From Sphingomonas sp. (GTDB lineage Bacteria > Pseudomonadota > Alphaproteobacteria > Sphingomonadales > Sphingomonadaceae), in the NCBI GenBank assembly GCA_019635535.1, contig JAHBZH010000001.1, positions 937,001-1,001,000 on the forward strand: a stretch of 64,000 nucleotides of DNA, in the 5' to 3' direction. The notes beneath the pieces were generated by a model, which worked only from the letters and a program-made list of their open reading frames with translations, was not told the origin of the DNA and made no database searches. Position 1 is the first letter of the stretch. The number at the start of each line of letters is the position of its first letter. Of this stretch, positions 41,985-51,213 are shown piece after piece. A program made the translations under genes and the position numbers.

Positions 41985-44237
41985 GTGATCAAGGGGTGGG
42001 GAAGCAGCCGCGCGCTGCTATTGTGTGCAAGCGCGACGCTTGGCCTGCTGGTGCCGGCGACGGTTGCATGGGCGCAGGCGGGCAATCCGCCGCCGCCGCC
42101 CAGTCCGCCGCCCGCGCCCAATCCCGCGCCCGCGCCGAGCCCGCCCCCCGAGGCCCAAGCGGAAGCCGAGCCCGAACCGCAGCCCGGCCAGGACGACATC
42201 GTGGTGACCGCGCCCACCCAGCAGAGCTCGATCGACCGGCAGACCTATATCGTCCGCGACACCGCGGAGGCGCGGAGCGCGACGACGACCGACATCCTCG
42301 CGCGGATTCCTTCCGTCGAAGTGCAGGCGGACGGCGCGCTCCGGCTGATCGGCGCCGGCAATGCGACGGTGCTGATCGACGGCCGGCGCGTCGCCGATCC
42401 CCAGACGGCCCTGCGCAACATGACCGGCAACCAGATCGAGCGGATCGAGGTACTGACCAACCCCGGCGCGCAATTTCCGGCGCAGGGCACGGGCGGCATC
42501 GTTAACATCGTCACCCGGCGCAACACGCAGAACGGCCTCGGCGGCTCGGCGACGGCCAGCGGCGGTTCCTATGGGAGCTATGACGTCAGGGTCTCGCCGA
42601 CCTATGGCGCCGGCAACTGGACCTTCACCGGCAATGCCGGCCACGGCAGCGGCGAAAATCGCACCCGCTTCGAGCGCGAGCGCGTCTCGCTGCAGCCGGG
42701 CGGCCCGGTCCCGCTGTCGACCGAGGAGGGGCGGCAGATCGACGAGTTCCGCTATTATTACGGCAACGCCTCGGCCAGCTACCGGCCGAGCGACCGCCAG
42801 ACCTTCACCCTCGCCGGCACCCTCGCCCATACCGACTTCACCCAGGAGCGGCCCTCCGTGCTGACCGCTGCTTCGGTCCCCGGCGGCAGCGCCGACCTGC
42901 TCTCGACCAACGACGCGGACTTCAACTATCGCGACCTCGCGCTCGACTATCGCGGCACCACGTCCCGGCAGGGCGAGATGCTGACCGCGTCGGTGAAATG
43001 GGCGCGGTTCAGCGGCGCGTTCGACAGGCTGTTCTCGACCGATCCCGCCGGCGGCCCGGAGACCCGCTTCCAGCAGCGGCAGACCCTGTCCGACGAGAAC
43101 TGGACGGCGAAGGCCGATTATGTACGGCCCTTCGGCGGTGCCCGGCGGCTCTCCCTCGGCGCCCAGCTCGTCACCACCAGCAACCGGCTGGCCCAGACCG
43201 CGACCGGCACCCTGCCGTCCGGCGCGCCCTTCGCCGCCGCCTCCCTGGTCGAGGGCAGCTGGTTCGAATATGCGGGCTATGTCACCTACCAGTTCGCGCT
43301 TGCCGGCTTCACCGTCATGCCCGGCGTCCGGGTCGAGGGCCGCGAATATGATCTGGGGGGCACGACCGGCGTGCCCGACCTCAAGACCACGAGGCTCTTC
43401 CCGAGCCTGCACATGGAGCGCCAGCTCGCCCCGTGGCTGACCGGCACGGCCAGCTATTCGCGCCGGATCACCTATCCGCCGATTCAGCTGCTCAACCCCG
43501 CCTTGAACTTCAACGACGCGACCACCGCCCAAGCGGGCAATCCCCTGCTCCAGCCGCAGCTCACCGACTCCTACGAGATCAGGCTCCGTGGCGCTGTGGT
43601 CCGCCACAATCTCGAGCTCACCGCCTTCCGGCGGACGACCGGGGACATCTGGTCCTTCCGCGGCGAGGTCGATCCGGACGGGGTGCTGGTGACTCGGCCG
43701 TTCAACTTCGGGTCGCAGGCGCTGACCGGCGCCGAGATCTCGGCGCGCGGGCCGATTGTCGCGGGCCTGCGCTACGTGCTCACCGCCAACCTCTCGGACC
43801 AGAGCCTCGATCCGGACGCCGGCGGACCCCTGCCGAGCCGGCACAGCGCCACCTGGTCGGGGACCGGCCAGCTCGAATATCGGGACGGCCAGGACGGAAG
43901 GCGCGGCGCCGACCGCGTCAACCTGACGCTGCGCTATTTCGGTCCCGCCGACACCGGCTTCACCCGCAATTCCGCCATCGCTCTCGCCACCTTCACCTGG
44001 TCGCATGCCTTCACCGACCGGTTGTCGGGCGTGCTGACCGTCGCCAATCTCCGGCTGTCGGAGGGGCGGGAAACGACAACCACCGGCATCACCAGCCAGT
44101 CGCGCGACCTGTTCGCTCCCGCCTCGCCCCAGCGCGTGACCTTGTCCCTAACCTGGAGCTTCCGCCCGCCGGGCCAGGGCCCGCGCGTGCAGCAGCAGCC
44201 CCAGCAGGCGGGCCCGCCAATCCCCGTGCCGCAATAG
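41985..44237 (+). CDS. TonB-dependent outer-membrane receptor
   Basis: 750 residues from GTG 41985 (no clear ribosome site; a later start is possible). Signal peptide ends at AWAQA near residue 31, followed by a Pro/Ala-rich stretch. The plug domain starts [13 protein letters not shown] and includes [55 protein letters not shown]. The beta-barrel then matches the outer-membrane-protein barrel 3 type (OMP_b-brl_3), ending at a terminal amphipathic strand. Substrate unknown. Inserted between a lepA fragment and lepA. Confidence 0.85.
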   Translation: MIKGWGSSRALLLCASATLGLLVPATVAWAQAGNPPPPPSPPPAPNPAPAPSPPPEAQAEAEPEPQPGQDDIVVTAPTQQSSIDRQTYIVRDTAEARSATTTDILARIPSVEVQADGALRLIGAGNATVLIDGRRVADPQTALRNMTGNQIERIEVLTNPGAQFPAQGTGGIVNIVTRRNTQNGLGGSATASGGSYGSYDVRVSPTYGAGNWTFTGNAGHGSGENRTRFERERVSLQPGGPVPLSTEEGRQIDEFRYYYGNASASYRPSDRQTFTLAGTLAHTDFTQERPSVLTAASVPGGSADLLSTNDADFNYRDLALDYRGTTSRQGEMLTASVKWARFSGAFDRLFSTDPAGGPETRFQQRQTLSDENWTAKADYVRPFGGARRLSLGAQLVTTSNRLAQTATGTLPSGAPFAAASLVEGSWFEYAGYVTYQFALAGFTVMPGVRVEGREYDLGGTTGVPDLKTTRLFPSLHMERQLAPWLTGTASYSRRITYPPIQLLNPALNFNDATTAQAGNPLLQPQLTDSYEIRLRGAVVRHNLELTAFRRTTGDIWSFRGEVDPDGVLVTRPFNFGSQALTGAEISARGPIVAGLRYVLTANLSDQSLDPDAGGPLPSRHSATWSGTGQLEYRDGQDGRRGADRVNLTLRYFGPADTGFTRNSAIALATFTWSHAFTDRLSGVLTVANLRLSEGRETTTTGITSQSRDLFAPASPQRVTLSLTWSFRPPGQGPRVQQQPQQAGPPIPVPQ

Positions 44238-44334
44238 GCGCGGCGCCCGCCCGCTTTGCCATGGACGCGCCGCCCTGCTAAGCGCCGCCGCGCATGACCA
44301 TCGGCCATGCCCGCACCCGCAGAAAAAGCGCCTC

Positions 44335-46137
44335 ATGACCGATCTCGAAAAACTCAGAAATTTCAGCATCATCGCCCATATCGACCATGGCAAGTCGACG
44401 CTCGCCGACCGGCTGATCCAGCAGACGGGCGGGCTGACCGCGCGCGAGATGACCAGCCAAGTCCTTGATAATATGGAGATCGAGCAGGAAAGGGGGATCA
44501 CGATCAAGGCCCAGACCGTCCGGCTGGACTACCAGGCCGCGGACGGGGAATCCTACGTCCTCAATCTGATGGACACGCCGGGGCATGTGGACTTCGCCTA
44601 TGAGGTGTCGCGCAGCCTCGCGGCGTGCGAGGGCGCGCTGCTGGTGGTGGACGCGGCGCAGGGCGTGGAGGCGCAGACGCTGGCCAACGTCTACCAGTCG
44701 ATCGAGCACGACCATGAGATCGTGCCGGTGATCAACAAGATCGACCTGCCCGCCGCGGACGTGGACAAGGTCCGCAAGGAGATCGAGGACATCGTCGGCC
44801 TCCCCGCCGACGACGCGGTGCTGACCAGCGCCAAGACTGGGATCGGCATCGCCGAGGTGCTGGAGGCGATCGTCACGCGCATCCCCCCGCCGAAGGGCGA
44901 CCGCGCCGCGCCGCTGAAGGCGATGCTCGTCGACTCATGGTACGACCCCTATCTCGGCGTCGTCATCCTCATCCGCGTGATCGACGGCGCGATCAGGAAG
45001 GGCCAGCAGATCAAGTTCATGCAATCCGGCACCACCCACCTGGTGGACCGGGTCGGCGTCTTCCGCCCGAAGATCGAGACCCTGCCGGAGCTCGGCCCGG
45101 GCGAGATCGGCTTCATCACCGCGCAGATCAAGGATATCGGCCAGACCGCCGTGGGCGACACGATCACCGACGCGAAGAAGCCGGCGGCGAGCGCGCTGCC
45201 CGGCTTCCGCGAGGTCCAGCCGGTCGTCTTCTGCGGCCTCTTCCCCGCCGACGCGGCGGATTTCGAGAAATTGCGCGAATCGATCGCCAAGCTGCGGCTC
45301 AACGACGCCAGCTTCTCCTACGAGATGGAGACCAGCGCCGCGCTCGGCTTCGGCTTCCGCTGCGGCTTTCTGGGACTCCTCCACCTCGAGATCATCCAGG
45401 AGCGGCTGACCCGCGAATATGACCTGGACCTCATCACCACCGCGCCATCCGTCGTCTACGACGTGACGCTGACCGACGGGACGCGCCGGGAGGTCCACAA
45501 TCCCGCCGACTGGCCCGAGGCCAATCATATCGTGGACGTGGCGGAGCCGTGGATCGAGGCGGTGATCTACGTGCCCGACGACTATCTGGGGCCGATCCTG
45601 AAGCTCTGCCAGGACCGGCGCGGCATCCAGAAGAACCTCACCTATGTCGCCGGCCGCGCCCAGCTCACCTACGAGCTGCCATTGAACGAGGTCGTGTTCG
45701 ATTTCTACGACCGGCTGAAGAGCATCAGCCGGGGCTATGCCAGCTTCGATTATCACCAGATCGGGACCAGAGAGGGCGACCTCGTCAAGATGAACATCCT
45801 GGTCAACGGCGAGCCGGTCGACGCGCTCTCCATGATCGTCCACCGGGGCGCCGCCGAAGCGCGCGGTCGCCAGCTCTGCGAGCGCCTCAAGGATCTCATC
45901 CCCCGCCACCTCTTCAAGATCCCGATCCAGGCCGCGATCGGCGGCAAGGTCATCGCCCGCGAGACGATCGCCGCGCTGCGCAAGGACGTGACGGCGAAAT
46001 GCTATGGCGGCGATATCACCCGCAAGAAGAAGCTGCTGGAGAAGCAGAAGGCCGGCAAGGCGCGGATGCGCGAATATGGCAGCGTGAGCATTCCGCAGGA
46101 GGCGTTCATCGCGGCATTGCGGATGGGCGAGGAGTGA
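44335..46137 (+). CDS. lepA: Elongation factor 4 (back-translocating GTPase)
   Basis: 600 residues. The G1 motif [10 protein letters not shown]3 DTPGHVDF and G4 NKIDLP are present, and the EF-4-specific C-terminal domain ([22 protein letters not shown]) is complete. EF4 binds stalled ribosomes and helps under stress. The gene is intact. A partial duplicate of its first ~50 bases lies at 41828-41879. It is the last native gene before an AT-richer block. Confidence 0.97.
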   Translation: MTDLEKLRNFSIIAHIDHGKSTLADRLIQQTGGLTAREMTSQVLDNMEIEQERGITIKAQTVRLDYQAADGESYVLNLMDTPGHVDFAYEVSRSLAACEGALLVVDAAQGVEAQTLANVYQSIEHDHEIVPVINKIDLPAADVDKVRKEIEDIVGLPADDAVLTSAKTGIGIAEVLEAIVTRIPPPKGDRAAPLKAMLVDSWYDPYLGVVILIRVIDGAIRKGQQIKFMQSGTTHLVDRVGVFRPKIETLPELGPGEIGFITAQIKDIGQTAVGDTITDAKKPAASALPGFREVQPVVFCGLFPADAADFEKLRESIAKLRLNDASFSYEMETSAALGFGFRCGFLGLLHLEIIQERLTREYDLDLITTAPSVVYDVTLTDGTRREVHNPADWPEANHIVDVAEPWIEAVIYVPDDYLGPILKLCQDRRGIQKNLTYVAGRAQLTYELPLNEVVFDFYDRLKSISRGYASFDYHQIGTREGDLVKMNILVNGEPVDALSMIVHRGAAEARGRQLCERLKDLIPRHLFKIPIQAAIGGKVIARETIAALRKDVTAKCYGGDITRKKKLLEKQKAGKARMREYGSVSIPQEAFIAALRMGEE

Positions 46138-46234
46138 GGTTTCCGCTAAAGCTTGCTGCGAAACTGAACATCTAGAACTCATGTAAAATTCAATTATGAG
46201 TCAGTGACGATTGGATCAGTTCTGCGGGGGCGCA

Positions 46235-48517
46235 ATGCTGGGAGAAATTCTAACCGAGATCGCAGCCAAGCGAGCCGAGCACGCCAAACGCAACAAGGCT
46301 TACGACGAGGAAACTTTCGAGAAGGCTTTGCAGGCCACACGGGAAGCCCAAGGCTGGACCGTGCAACGTGAGAACAAGACCAGCCTGAGGATGCGGCATC
46401 CTAAGCGTTTCGACGAAGTTCTCGAGAATCGATTCTGGAATGTCCTATATCGGTTGGGATATGCGGAGCTTAACGCGGGACGCCACTTCACAGTCATCGT
46501 GGGCAAGGGCGAGGGAGGTACAACAAAGCAAGTCGATGTCTTTGGAAAGGATGACGAAACCATCGTCATAGCCGAGTGCAAGGCGTGCCAATTCCCCACT
46601 AAGCGATCCCTCCTCAAGGACCTTAATGAGCTTGCCGGACTAATGAAACCGATCGCTGATGCGGTAAGGTCGCATTATGGAAGTGAGTTCAAGCCAAAAT
46701 TCATATGGTGCTTTGTAACAGACAATGTGCGATGGTCGACAGAGGACTTAAAGCGGGCCAAGGAGCATAATATCAAGGTCATTAGAGAGCTTGAGCTTCT
46801 CTATTTTGAAGAATTCTCGAAAAAAATTGGCCCTGCGGCTCGATTTCAGTTTCATGCAGAGTACCTTGAGGATCAGAAAGTTCCGGCTCTTAGCGGTCGA
46901 AAAGTTCCTGCTGTTAAGACGAAGCTGGGCGGTACGACAGCGTATATGTTTTCTGCTTTAGCCAAAGATATTCTGCGTATCGCTTTTGTAAACCATCGTG
47001 ACCTACGCGACCCTTCTGGGGCACCTTCTTATCAAAGAATAGTATCGCCACGGCGTCTAAAGCAGATTGGCGCTTTCCTCGACGGCAAGGGCTTTTTCCC
47101 GAATACAATTCTGCTTAACTTTCATCGATCTCCCGGCTTTGAGCAAAAAGCTCGTGATGAGACATCGGGCATCGCATTTGGACACCTTTTGCTGCCTGAC
47201 AGATACAAGAGCTGTTGGGTGATTGATGGCCAGCATAGGCTGTATGGAACGGCTTTTGCGTCGGAGGAATATAAGGCTCCGTTGTTCTTTGTGGCCTTTG
47301 ATAAGGTGACTCCCGCTGCCGAGGCCAATATCTTCGTTGAGATAAATGCGAAGCAGGCGACCGTTCCACCAACACTGCTTTCTGCGCTGGACGGCGAGGT
47401 CAAGTGGGATTCTGAAGACCCGAAGGAGCGGCTTGCGGCCATCGCCTCGCGGGCAGTGGACTTGATGAACACTCGTGGCAACGGCCCGCTGGAGGGGAAG
47501 GTCGTTTCGCCAGGTATCACCGCTGGCACAAGTCAGCCTCTCAATTTACGAAGCATTCAGGAGAGAATCGGTCTATCCGAGCTCCTGGGATCGGTTCACC
47601 CTAAGACTGGAGAGATCCTGCCCGGTCCGTGCTGGATGGGCTCATCGGAAGATAGCTTATTGCGCCTCGTGGCTCTCCTCAATCTTCATTTTGAGTATAT
47701 TCGCGAGGCCAATCCGGAGCGATGGGAGGCCGGCCGCCTTGGCTCACTGTGCACTAATCTTGGAGTGGGAAGCCAGATACGGCTTCTAAGTGAGCTTATA
47801 AGGTATGTCGCATATCGTGACGACCTGCATCCTTCGTCTATCGAAGTAGAACAGTTGTACGGACTCATTCATCCACTTATGGCAAGAATGTTCGATTACA
47901 TCAAGGCAACAGATGATGAGGAGTTTAAAACTCGTCTCACAGTTATTTTTGGTAGCAGCGGGTATCATCAATATTTCTTTCGCCTGTTCGAGCTGATTGA
48001 GCCAGATGTGCCTGACCTGAAACCTGATGGCTTTGAAGAATATCAGAGAGTCACTTCGGAGGAAATTACTGAACAAGCAGACCGACAGGTAAAGTGGATT
48101 CAAGCAGTTGTTCCGTCATATATAAAAGACGAACTACGACATAAGTTTGGAGACGACTACTTTGACGTCGTGGTTCCAAAGGAAGTGCAGAAAGCTTGTC
48201 AGACCAAAAGAATTGACGACGATTCTGAAGAGAAGCTTCCTGTTGAAGAGTATCTTGATTGGATTCAGTTCGCTAGGCTTGCTGGAATGAAGGAGCTCCG
48301 TGACGAGGTTAAAACGGCACTGAGCATTCGGTTGCCTTCAGATGGTTCGGGAAAGCATTTCTACGCGAGTTGGTTTGACGCTGTTAACAAGATCAGGCGG
48401 GTGGCTGCTCATCCAAGTGGACGCGCATACAAGCCGGCTGATATCGAGATATTAGCTATCGTTGTTGATCACCTCCGAAGCAATTTGCCTCCGGCCTATG
48501 CCGACGGAGGCTTTTGA
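46235..48517 (+). CDS. DGQHR-domain protein with PD-(D/E)XK-like N-terminus
   Basis: 760 residues from ATG 46235 (GGGGG upstream; TTG 46211 is less likely). The N-terminal ~200 residues have a nuclease-like arrangement: E64 in VLENRFWNVLYRLGY, D101 in KQVDVFG, then IAECKA with E114 and K116, the D-x12-E-x-K pattern of PD-(D/E)XK enzymes. DGQHR sits at 331-335 (VIDGQHRLYG) followed by FVEINAKQATVPPTLLSALDG, as in DndB-like/ParB-superfamily proteins. Codons and base composition are AT-richer than the neighbours: 47881-47940 has 25 G/C of 60, versus 41 in 45601-45660. Likely horizontally acquired. Function inferred only. Confidence 0.85.
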   Translation: MLGEILTEIAAKRAEHAKRNKAYDEETFEKALQATREAQGWTVQRENKTSLRMRHPKRFDEVLENRFWNVLYRLGYAELNAGRHFTVIVGKGEGGTTKQVDVFGKDDETIVIAECKACQFPTKRSLLKDLNELAGLMKPIADAVRSHYGSEFKPKFIWCFVTDNVRWSTEDLKRAKEHNIKVIRELELLYFEEFSKKIGPAARFQFHAEYLEDQKVPALSGRKVPAVKTKLGGTTAYMFSALAKDILRIAFVNHRDLRDPSGAPSYQRIVSPRRLKQIGAFLDGKGFFPNTILLNFHRSPGFEQKARDETSGIAFGHLLLPDRYKSCWVIDGQHRLYGTAFASEEYKAPLFFVAFDKVTPAAEANIFVEINAKQATVPPTLLSALDGEVKWDSEDPKERLAAIASRAVDLMNTRGNGPLEGKVVSPGITAGTSQPLNLRSIQERIGLSELLGSVHPKTGEILPGPCWMGSSEDSLLRLVALLNLHFEYIREANPERWEAGRLGSLCTNLGVGSQIRLLSELIRYVAYRDDLHPSSIEVEQLYGLIHPLMARMFDYIKATDDEEFKTRLTVIFGSSGYHQYFFRLFELIEPDVPDLKPDGFEEYQRVTSEEITEQADRQVKWIQAVVPSYIKDELRHKFGDDYFDVVVPKEVQKACQTKRIDDDSEEKLPVEEYLDWIQFARLAGMKELRDEVKTALSIRLPSDGSGKHFYASWFDAVNKIRRVAAHPSGRAYKPADIEILAIVVDHLRSNLPPAYADGGF

Positions 48518-49338
48518 TGCGTCCATTCCTTAGATGGGCGGGAGGCAAGCGTTGGCTTGCCAGCACCGGCTCAGTCCGCTTTCCCAAGGCCAGGCGCTAC
48601 GTAGAGCCTTTCTTGGGCGGAGGAGCGATTTTCTTCTCACAGGATGCCTCAGGTGCCGTGCTGTCTGATCTCAACCCATACCTAATCAACGCCTATCGCT
48701 GGATGAGAGACGACCCATCTCACCTATGTGAGGCGCTTCAAAAGCACTTTGATCTTCACGACAGCGATTATTACTATTCAGTCCGCGGCCAGCTCGGCTT
48801 CGTATCATTAGACGATGCTGCTGCCATGATCTACCTCAACCGTGCCTGTTTCAACGGCCTGTTCCGCGTGAATTTAGCCGGGAAATTTAACGTGCCGATA
48901 GGTACGAAGCTCTACGAGCTTCGAGATCGACAGGAGTTTACGGCTTGGTCTGAGAAACTTAAGACGGCAGAGATTATAGTAGAAGATTTTGAGACAGTGA
49001 TTGACCGATGTGAAGATGGGGATTTTGTATTTTTGGACCCTCCATATACTGTAAAACACAACGGCAATGGCTTCATCGAATATAACGAGAAGATATTTAG
49101 TTGGGATGATCAAGTACGATTAGCAGCGTGCTTATCGAGGGCGTCGGATCGGGGCGTAGAATTTTTGCTTACGAATGGGGATCACGATAATGTCCGTGCC
49201 CTGTATTCCGACCGCTACACTTTGGTTTCACAGGAACGCGGAAGCGAGATGGCCGGCAAGGCAGCCCATCGAGGACAGACGACCGAGCTACTAGTTGCCT
49301 CGTCGCACGACTTGGTTTTCAATGGGCAGTTGCTGTAG
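48517..49338 (+). CDS. DNA adenine N6-methyltransferase, D12 (Dam-like) class
   Basis: 273 residues from ATG 48517, whose A is the last base of the upstream TGA stop (TGATG); CGGAGG lies 7 nt upstream. Motifs: FLRWAGGKRWL (residues 4-14), VEPFLGGGAIFF (SAM site), YLNRACFNGLFRVN (106-119) and the catalytic DPPY at 174-177 in FVFLDPPY. It methylates adenine in a short, probably palindromic site; specificity not deducible. Translationally coupled to the DGQHR-nuclease gene. Confidence 0.95.
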   Translation: MRPFLRWAGGKRWLASTGSVRFPKARRYVEPFLGGGAIFFSQDASGAVLSDLNPYLINAYRWMRDDPSHLCEALQKHFDLHDSDYYYSVRGQLGFVSLDDAAAMIYLNRACFNGLFRVNLAGKFNVPIGTKLYELRDRQEFTAWSEKLKTAEIIVEDFETVIDRCEDGDFVFLDPPYTVKHNGNGFIEYNEKIFSWDDQVRLAACLSRASDRGVEFLLTNGDHDNVRALYSDRYTLVSQERGSEMAGKAAHRGQTTELLVASSHDLVFNGQLL

Positions 49339-49392
49339 CTAAGCAGTAACGGTGGGTGTGGCCAGCCCTCGCAGGACTCAAATCGAACCGGC

Positions 49393-50787
49393 TTAGGCCT
49401 TCCTCCTCTCGCGCCGCGTCGCCTCAGCCTTCGCAGCCTCGCGTCTTTGCGCCGCCACCTCCTGGCGGGCGCGGGCTTCGGCGGCCTCGTCCGGTGCCGT
49501 GAAAGGCGGCTTGGGCCGGCGCTTCCTGTAGGGTTTGCGCGGTTTGCTCCCGGCCTTCGCCGGGGCCGGGCCTTCGTTCTTGATGGGGCGAGGTGAAAGG
49601 ACGGCCTCTTCACCTTCCGCCTTGCCCACCCCTTGATGCCCTTCCGCAAGCGGGAGGGGAGGCAGTGGCGGCACATATTCGCCGGTTTTCCAGTTGCGCC
49701 AATCGAGTTGCGGGTCGTCCGCTTCGACGCCGTCCGGGACAGGTGCCGGGAGGGCGTTCGTCCGGTGTTCGATGCTGGCGGCGGTCGCGGCGCGGGCGGC
49801 AGCTACGTGGGCGGTGCGCGCTTCCGGCCCTTCGACAGGCTCAGGACAGGTGCCTTCGCTGGCGAGGCGGGCTTGCATCTCCTCAACCACGCGGTCGATT
49901 TCCGCCGCATGGCCGCCTTCGCCCAGGCTTTCCCAGCGATGCTCGCCATCGGGGCGGTGGGCGATCTCCTCCGGGGCGTCGCCGATCTCCAGCTCGCCGA
50001 CATAGGGGCCGGCCTCGTCCGCGCCGACATACCAGAGCTCGGGGTCCTCGGCCGGATCCGCCTCCAGCGCGCGGCGGCGCTCGGCGGCCTGTTCGAGGGC
50101 GCGGTAGATGTCGGCCTTCGCCTGCGCGTCGAGAGCGACGCCGGCGAAGCTTTCGAGGAGGCGGGCGGCCTCGCCACCGCCGGGGCGGGCTTCGGATGGG
50201 CCGGGCGTGCCGGTGATGACGGTTTTCACCGTGGTGGTGGCGGCTTCGGCGGCGGTGAGGGTGGGGCTTTCGACCCCTCCACCATGCTGCGCATGGTCCC
50301 CCTCCCCGTTCCGGGGAGGATTTGCTGCCGCTCCCGCCGTTGCCTTCGTCGAGAAGTAATTGATGGTGGTGCGGCGGCCGCTCGCGTCCTGGCCGTAGTG
50401 GCGCAGGATGAACATCAGCAGGCGGTCGTTCTTCTTGCGGCGGAAGCCGATCAGCTTGCCGGCGACGAAGACGGGGACGAGCTGGCCGTGCATGGCGCGG
50501 TGGAAGGCCTCGTCCTTCACGACCTGGAGGCCGAGGCCCTGCGCCGCCTCCCATGCCTTGCGGAAGCTTTCGGCGCCCGGCGCGCGGCGGAGCATGTAGG
50601 CACTTTCGGGGCTCATGTTCACCATGCGCGCGGCGATCGCCACGCAGCCCGTGTCGGCCAATGCGGCAACGAAGGCGCGCTGGCGCTCCGGGGTCCAGCC
50701 GTCATGGCGCGGGCATTTGCGGGGGACGGGGGCGAAATCGGGGAGGGTGGCCCTGGGCGTGGGGAGGCGCTGCGTCTGGTCCTGCAT
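49393..50787 (-). CDS. Terminase-small-subunit-like HTH protein of unknown function, carrying inserted repeats
   Basis: 464 residues. The N-terminal ~130 residues (WTPERQRAFVAALADTGCVAIAARMVNMSPESAY, FRRKKNDRLLMFILRHYGQ) resemble a DNA-binding HTH module as found in phage terminase small subunits and in sphingomonad conserved proteins. The rest is low-complexity, Ala/Glu/Arg-rich with no recognisable domain. At least two segments derive from extragenic repeats (see findings). The C-terminus is very basic (RRKA, RRPKPP). Function unknown. Not convincingly part of a prophage. Confidence 0.6.
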   Translation of the reverse strand: MQDQTQRLPTPRATLPDFAPVPRKCPRHDGWTPERQRAFVAALADTGCVAIAARMVNMSPESAYMLRRAPGAESFRKAWEAAQGLGLQVVKDEAFHRAMHGQLVPVFVAGKLIGFRRKKNDRLLMFILRHYGQDASGRRTTINYFSTKATAGAAANPPRNGEGDHAQHGGGVESPTLTAAEAATTTVKTVITGTPGPSEARPGGGEAARLLESFAGVALDAQAKADIYRALEQAAERRRALEADPAEDPELWYVGADEAGPYVGELEIGDAPEEIAHRPDGEHRWESLGEGGHAAEIDRVVEEMQARLASEGTCPEPVEGPEARTAHVAAARAATAASIEHRTNALPAPVPDGVEADDPQLDWRNWKTGEYVPPLPPLPLAEGHQGVGKAEGEEAVLSPRPIKNEGPAPAKAGSKPRKPYRKRRPKPPFTAPDEAAEARARQEVAAQRREAAKAEATRRERRKA

Positions 50788-50961
50788 GCCTGGTTCCTTT
50801 CAAAACCGGAACGGGACGCGAACATTTCCTACATTGCAAGGTTGTGGCGGCGGCGGATTTTTCTTTCTGGTCTCAAAGGCTTCGGTCCGCCGCAGCGGCG
50901 GGGAACGGACGGCGCCTCCGCGCGTCTTGACGGGCGGACATGTATGTCCGGGAGTCTCGTC

Positions 50962-51123
50962 ATGCGCGAAGCCCTGGGGCTGGGTTTGCTCGCCCTCGTC
51001 CTGCTCGCCGCCGCGATCGCGCTCGCCGTCCGCCTGCGCCGGGCGCGGATCGAACGCGAGTTCAGGCGCGGGCATGGCGATTACCGCAACGTGAAGCGCC
51101 CGGGCGGCGGCTGGTTCGGCTGA
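50962..51123 (+). CDS. Small single-span membrane protein
   Basis: 53 residues from ATG 50962, with GGGAG 8 nt upstream (an ATG at 50944 is an alternative). One transmembrane helix (LGLGLLALVLLAAAIALAV) is followed by a basic tail (RLRRARIEREFRRGHGDYRNVKRPGGGWFG). The positive tail should stay in the cytoplasm. Family unknown. It lies between the HTH-like gene and the M1 peptidase on the plus strand. Confidence 0.55.
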   Translation: MREALGLGLLALVLLAAAIALAVRLRRARIEREFRRGHGDYRNVKRPGGGWFG

Positions 51124-51213
51124 AGCGGCCACCGGCTTGCGCGAACCTTCCCTTGCCGCGGGCGTTGGGCTAGCCATGCCGACCTTTCCTTCCCCCTTCG
51201 CCGGAGCCCGCCG

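Noticed and set aside
42018..44006. 662-residue open frame antisense to the TonB receptor
   Set aside because: No signal, domain or ribosome site; composition typical of an antisense frame in GC-rich DNA.
46138..46234. Direct repeats flanking the AT-rich cassette
   Set aside because: Only short coincidental similarity (GCTAAAGC versus GCTAAGC) with the right border; not enough to claim an insertion target.
49339..49392. Possible tRNA or attachment-site remnant after the methyltransferase
   Set aside because: GAACCGGC and ACTCAAATC-like pieces resemble a T arm, but no full cloverleaf and no matching direct repeat was found near 46138-46234.
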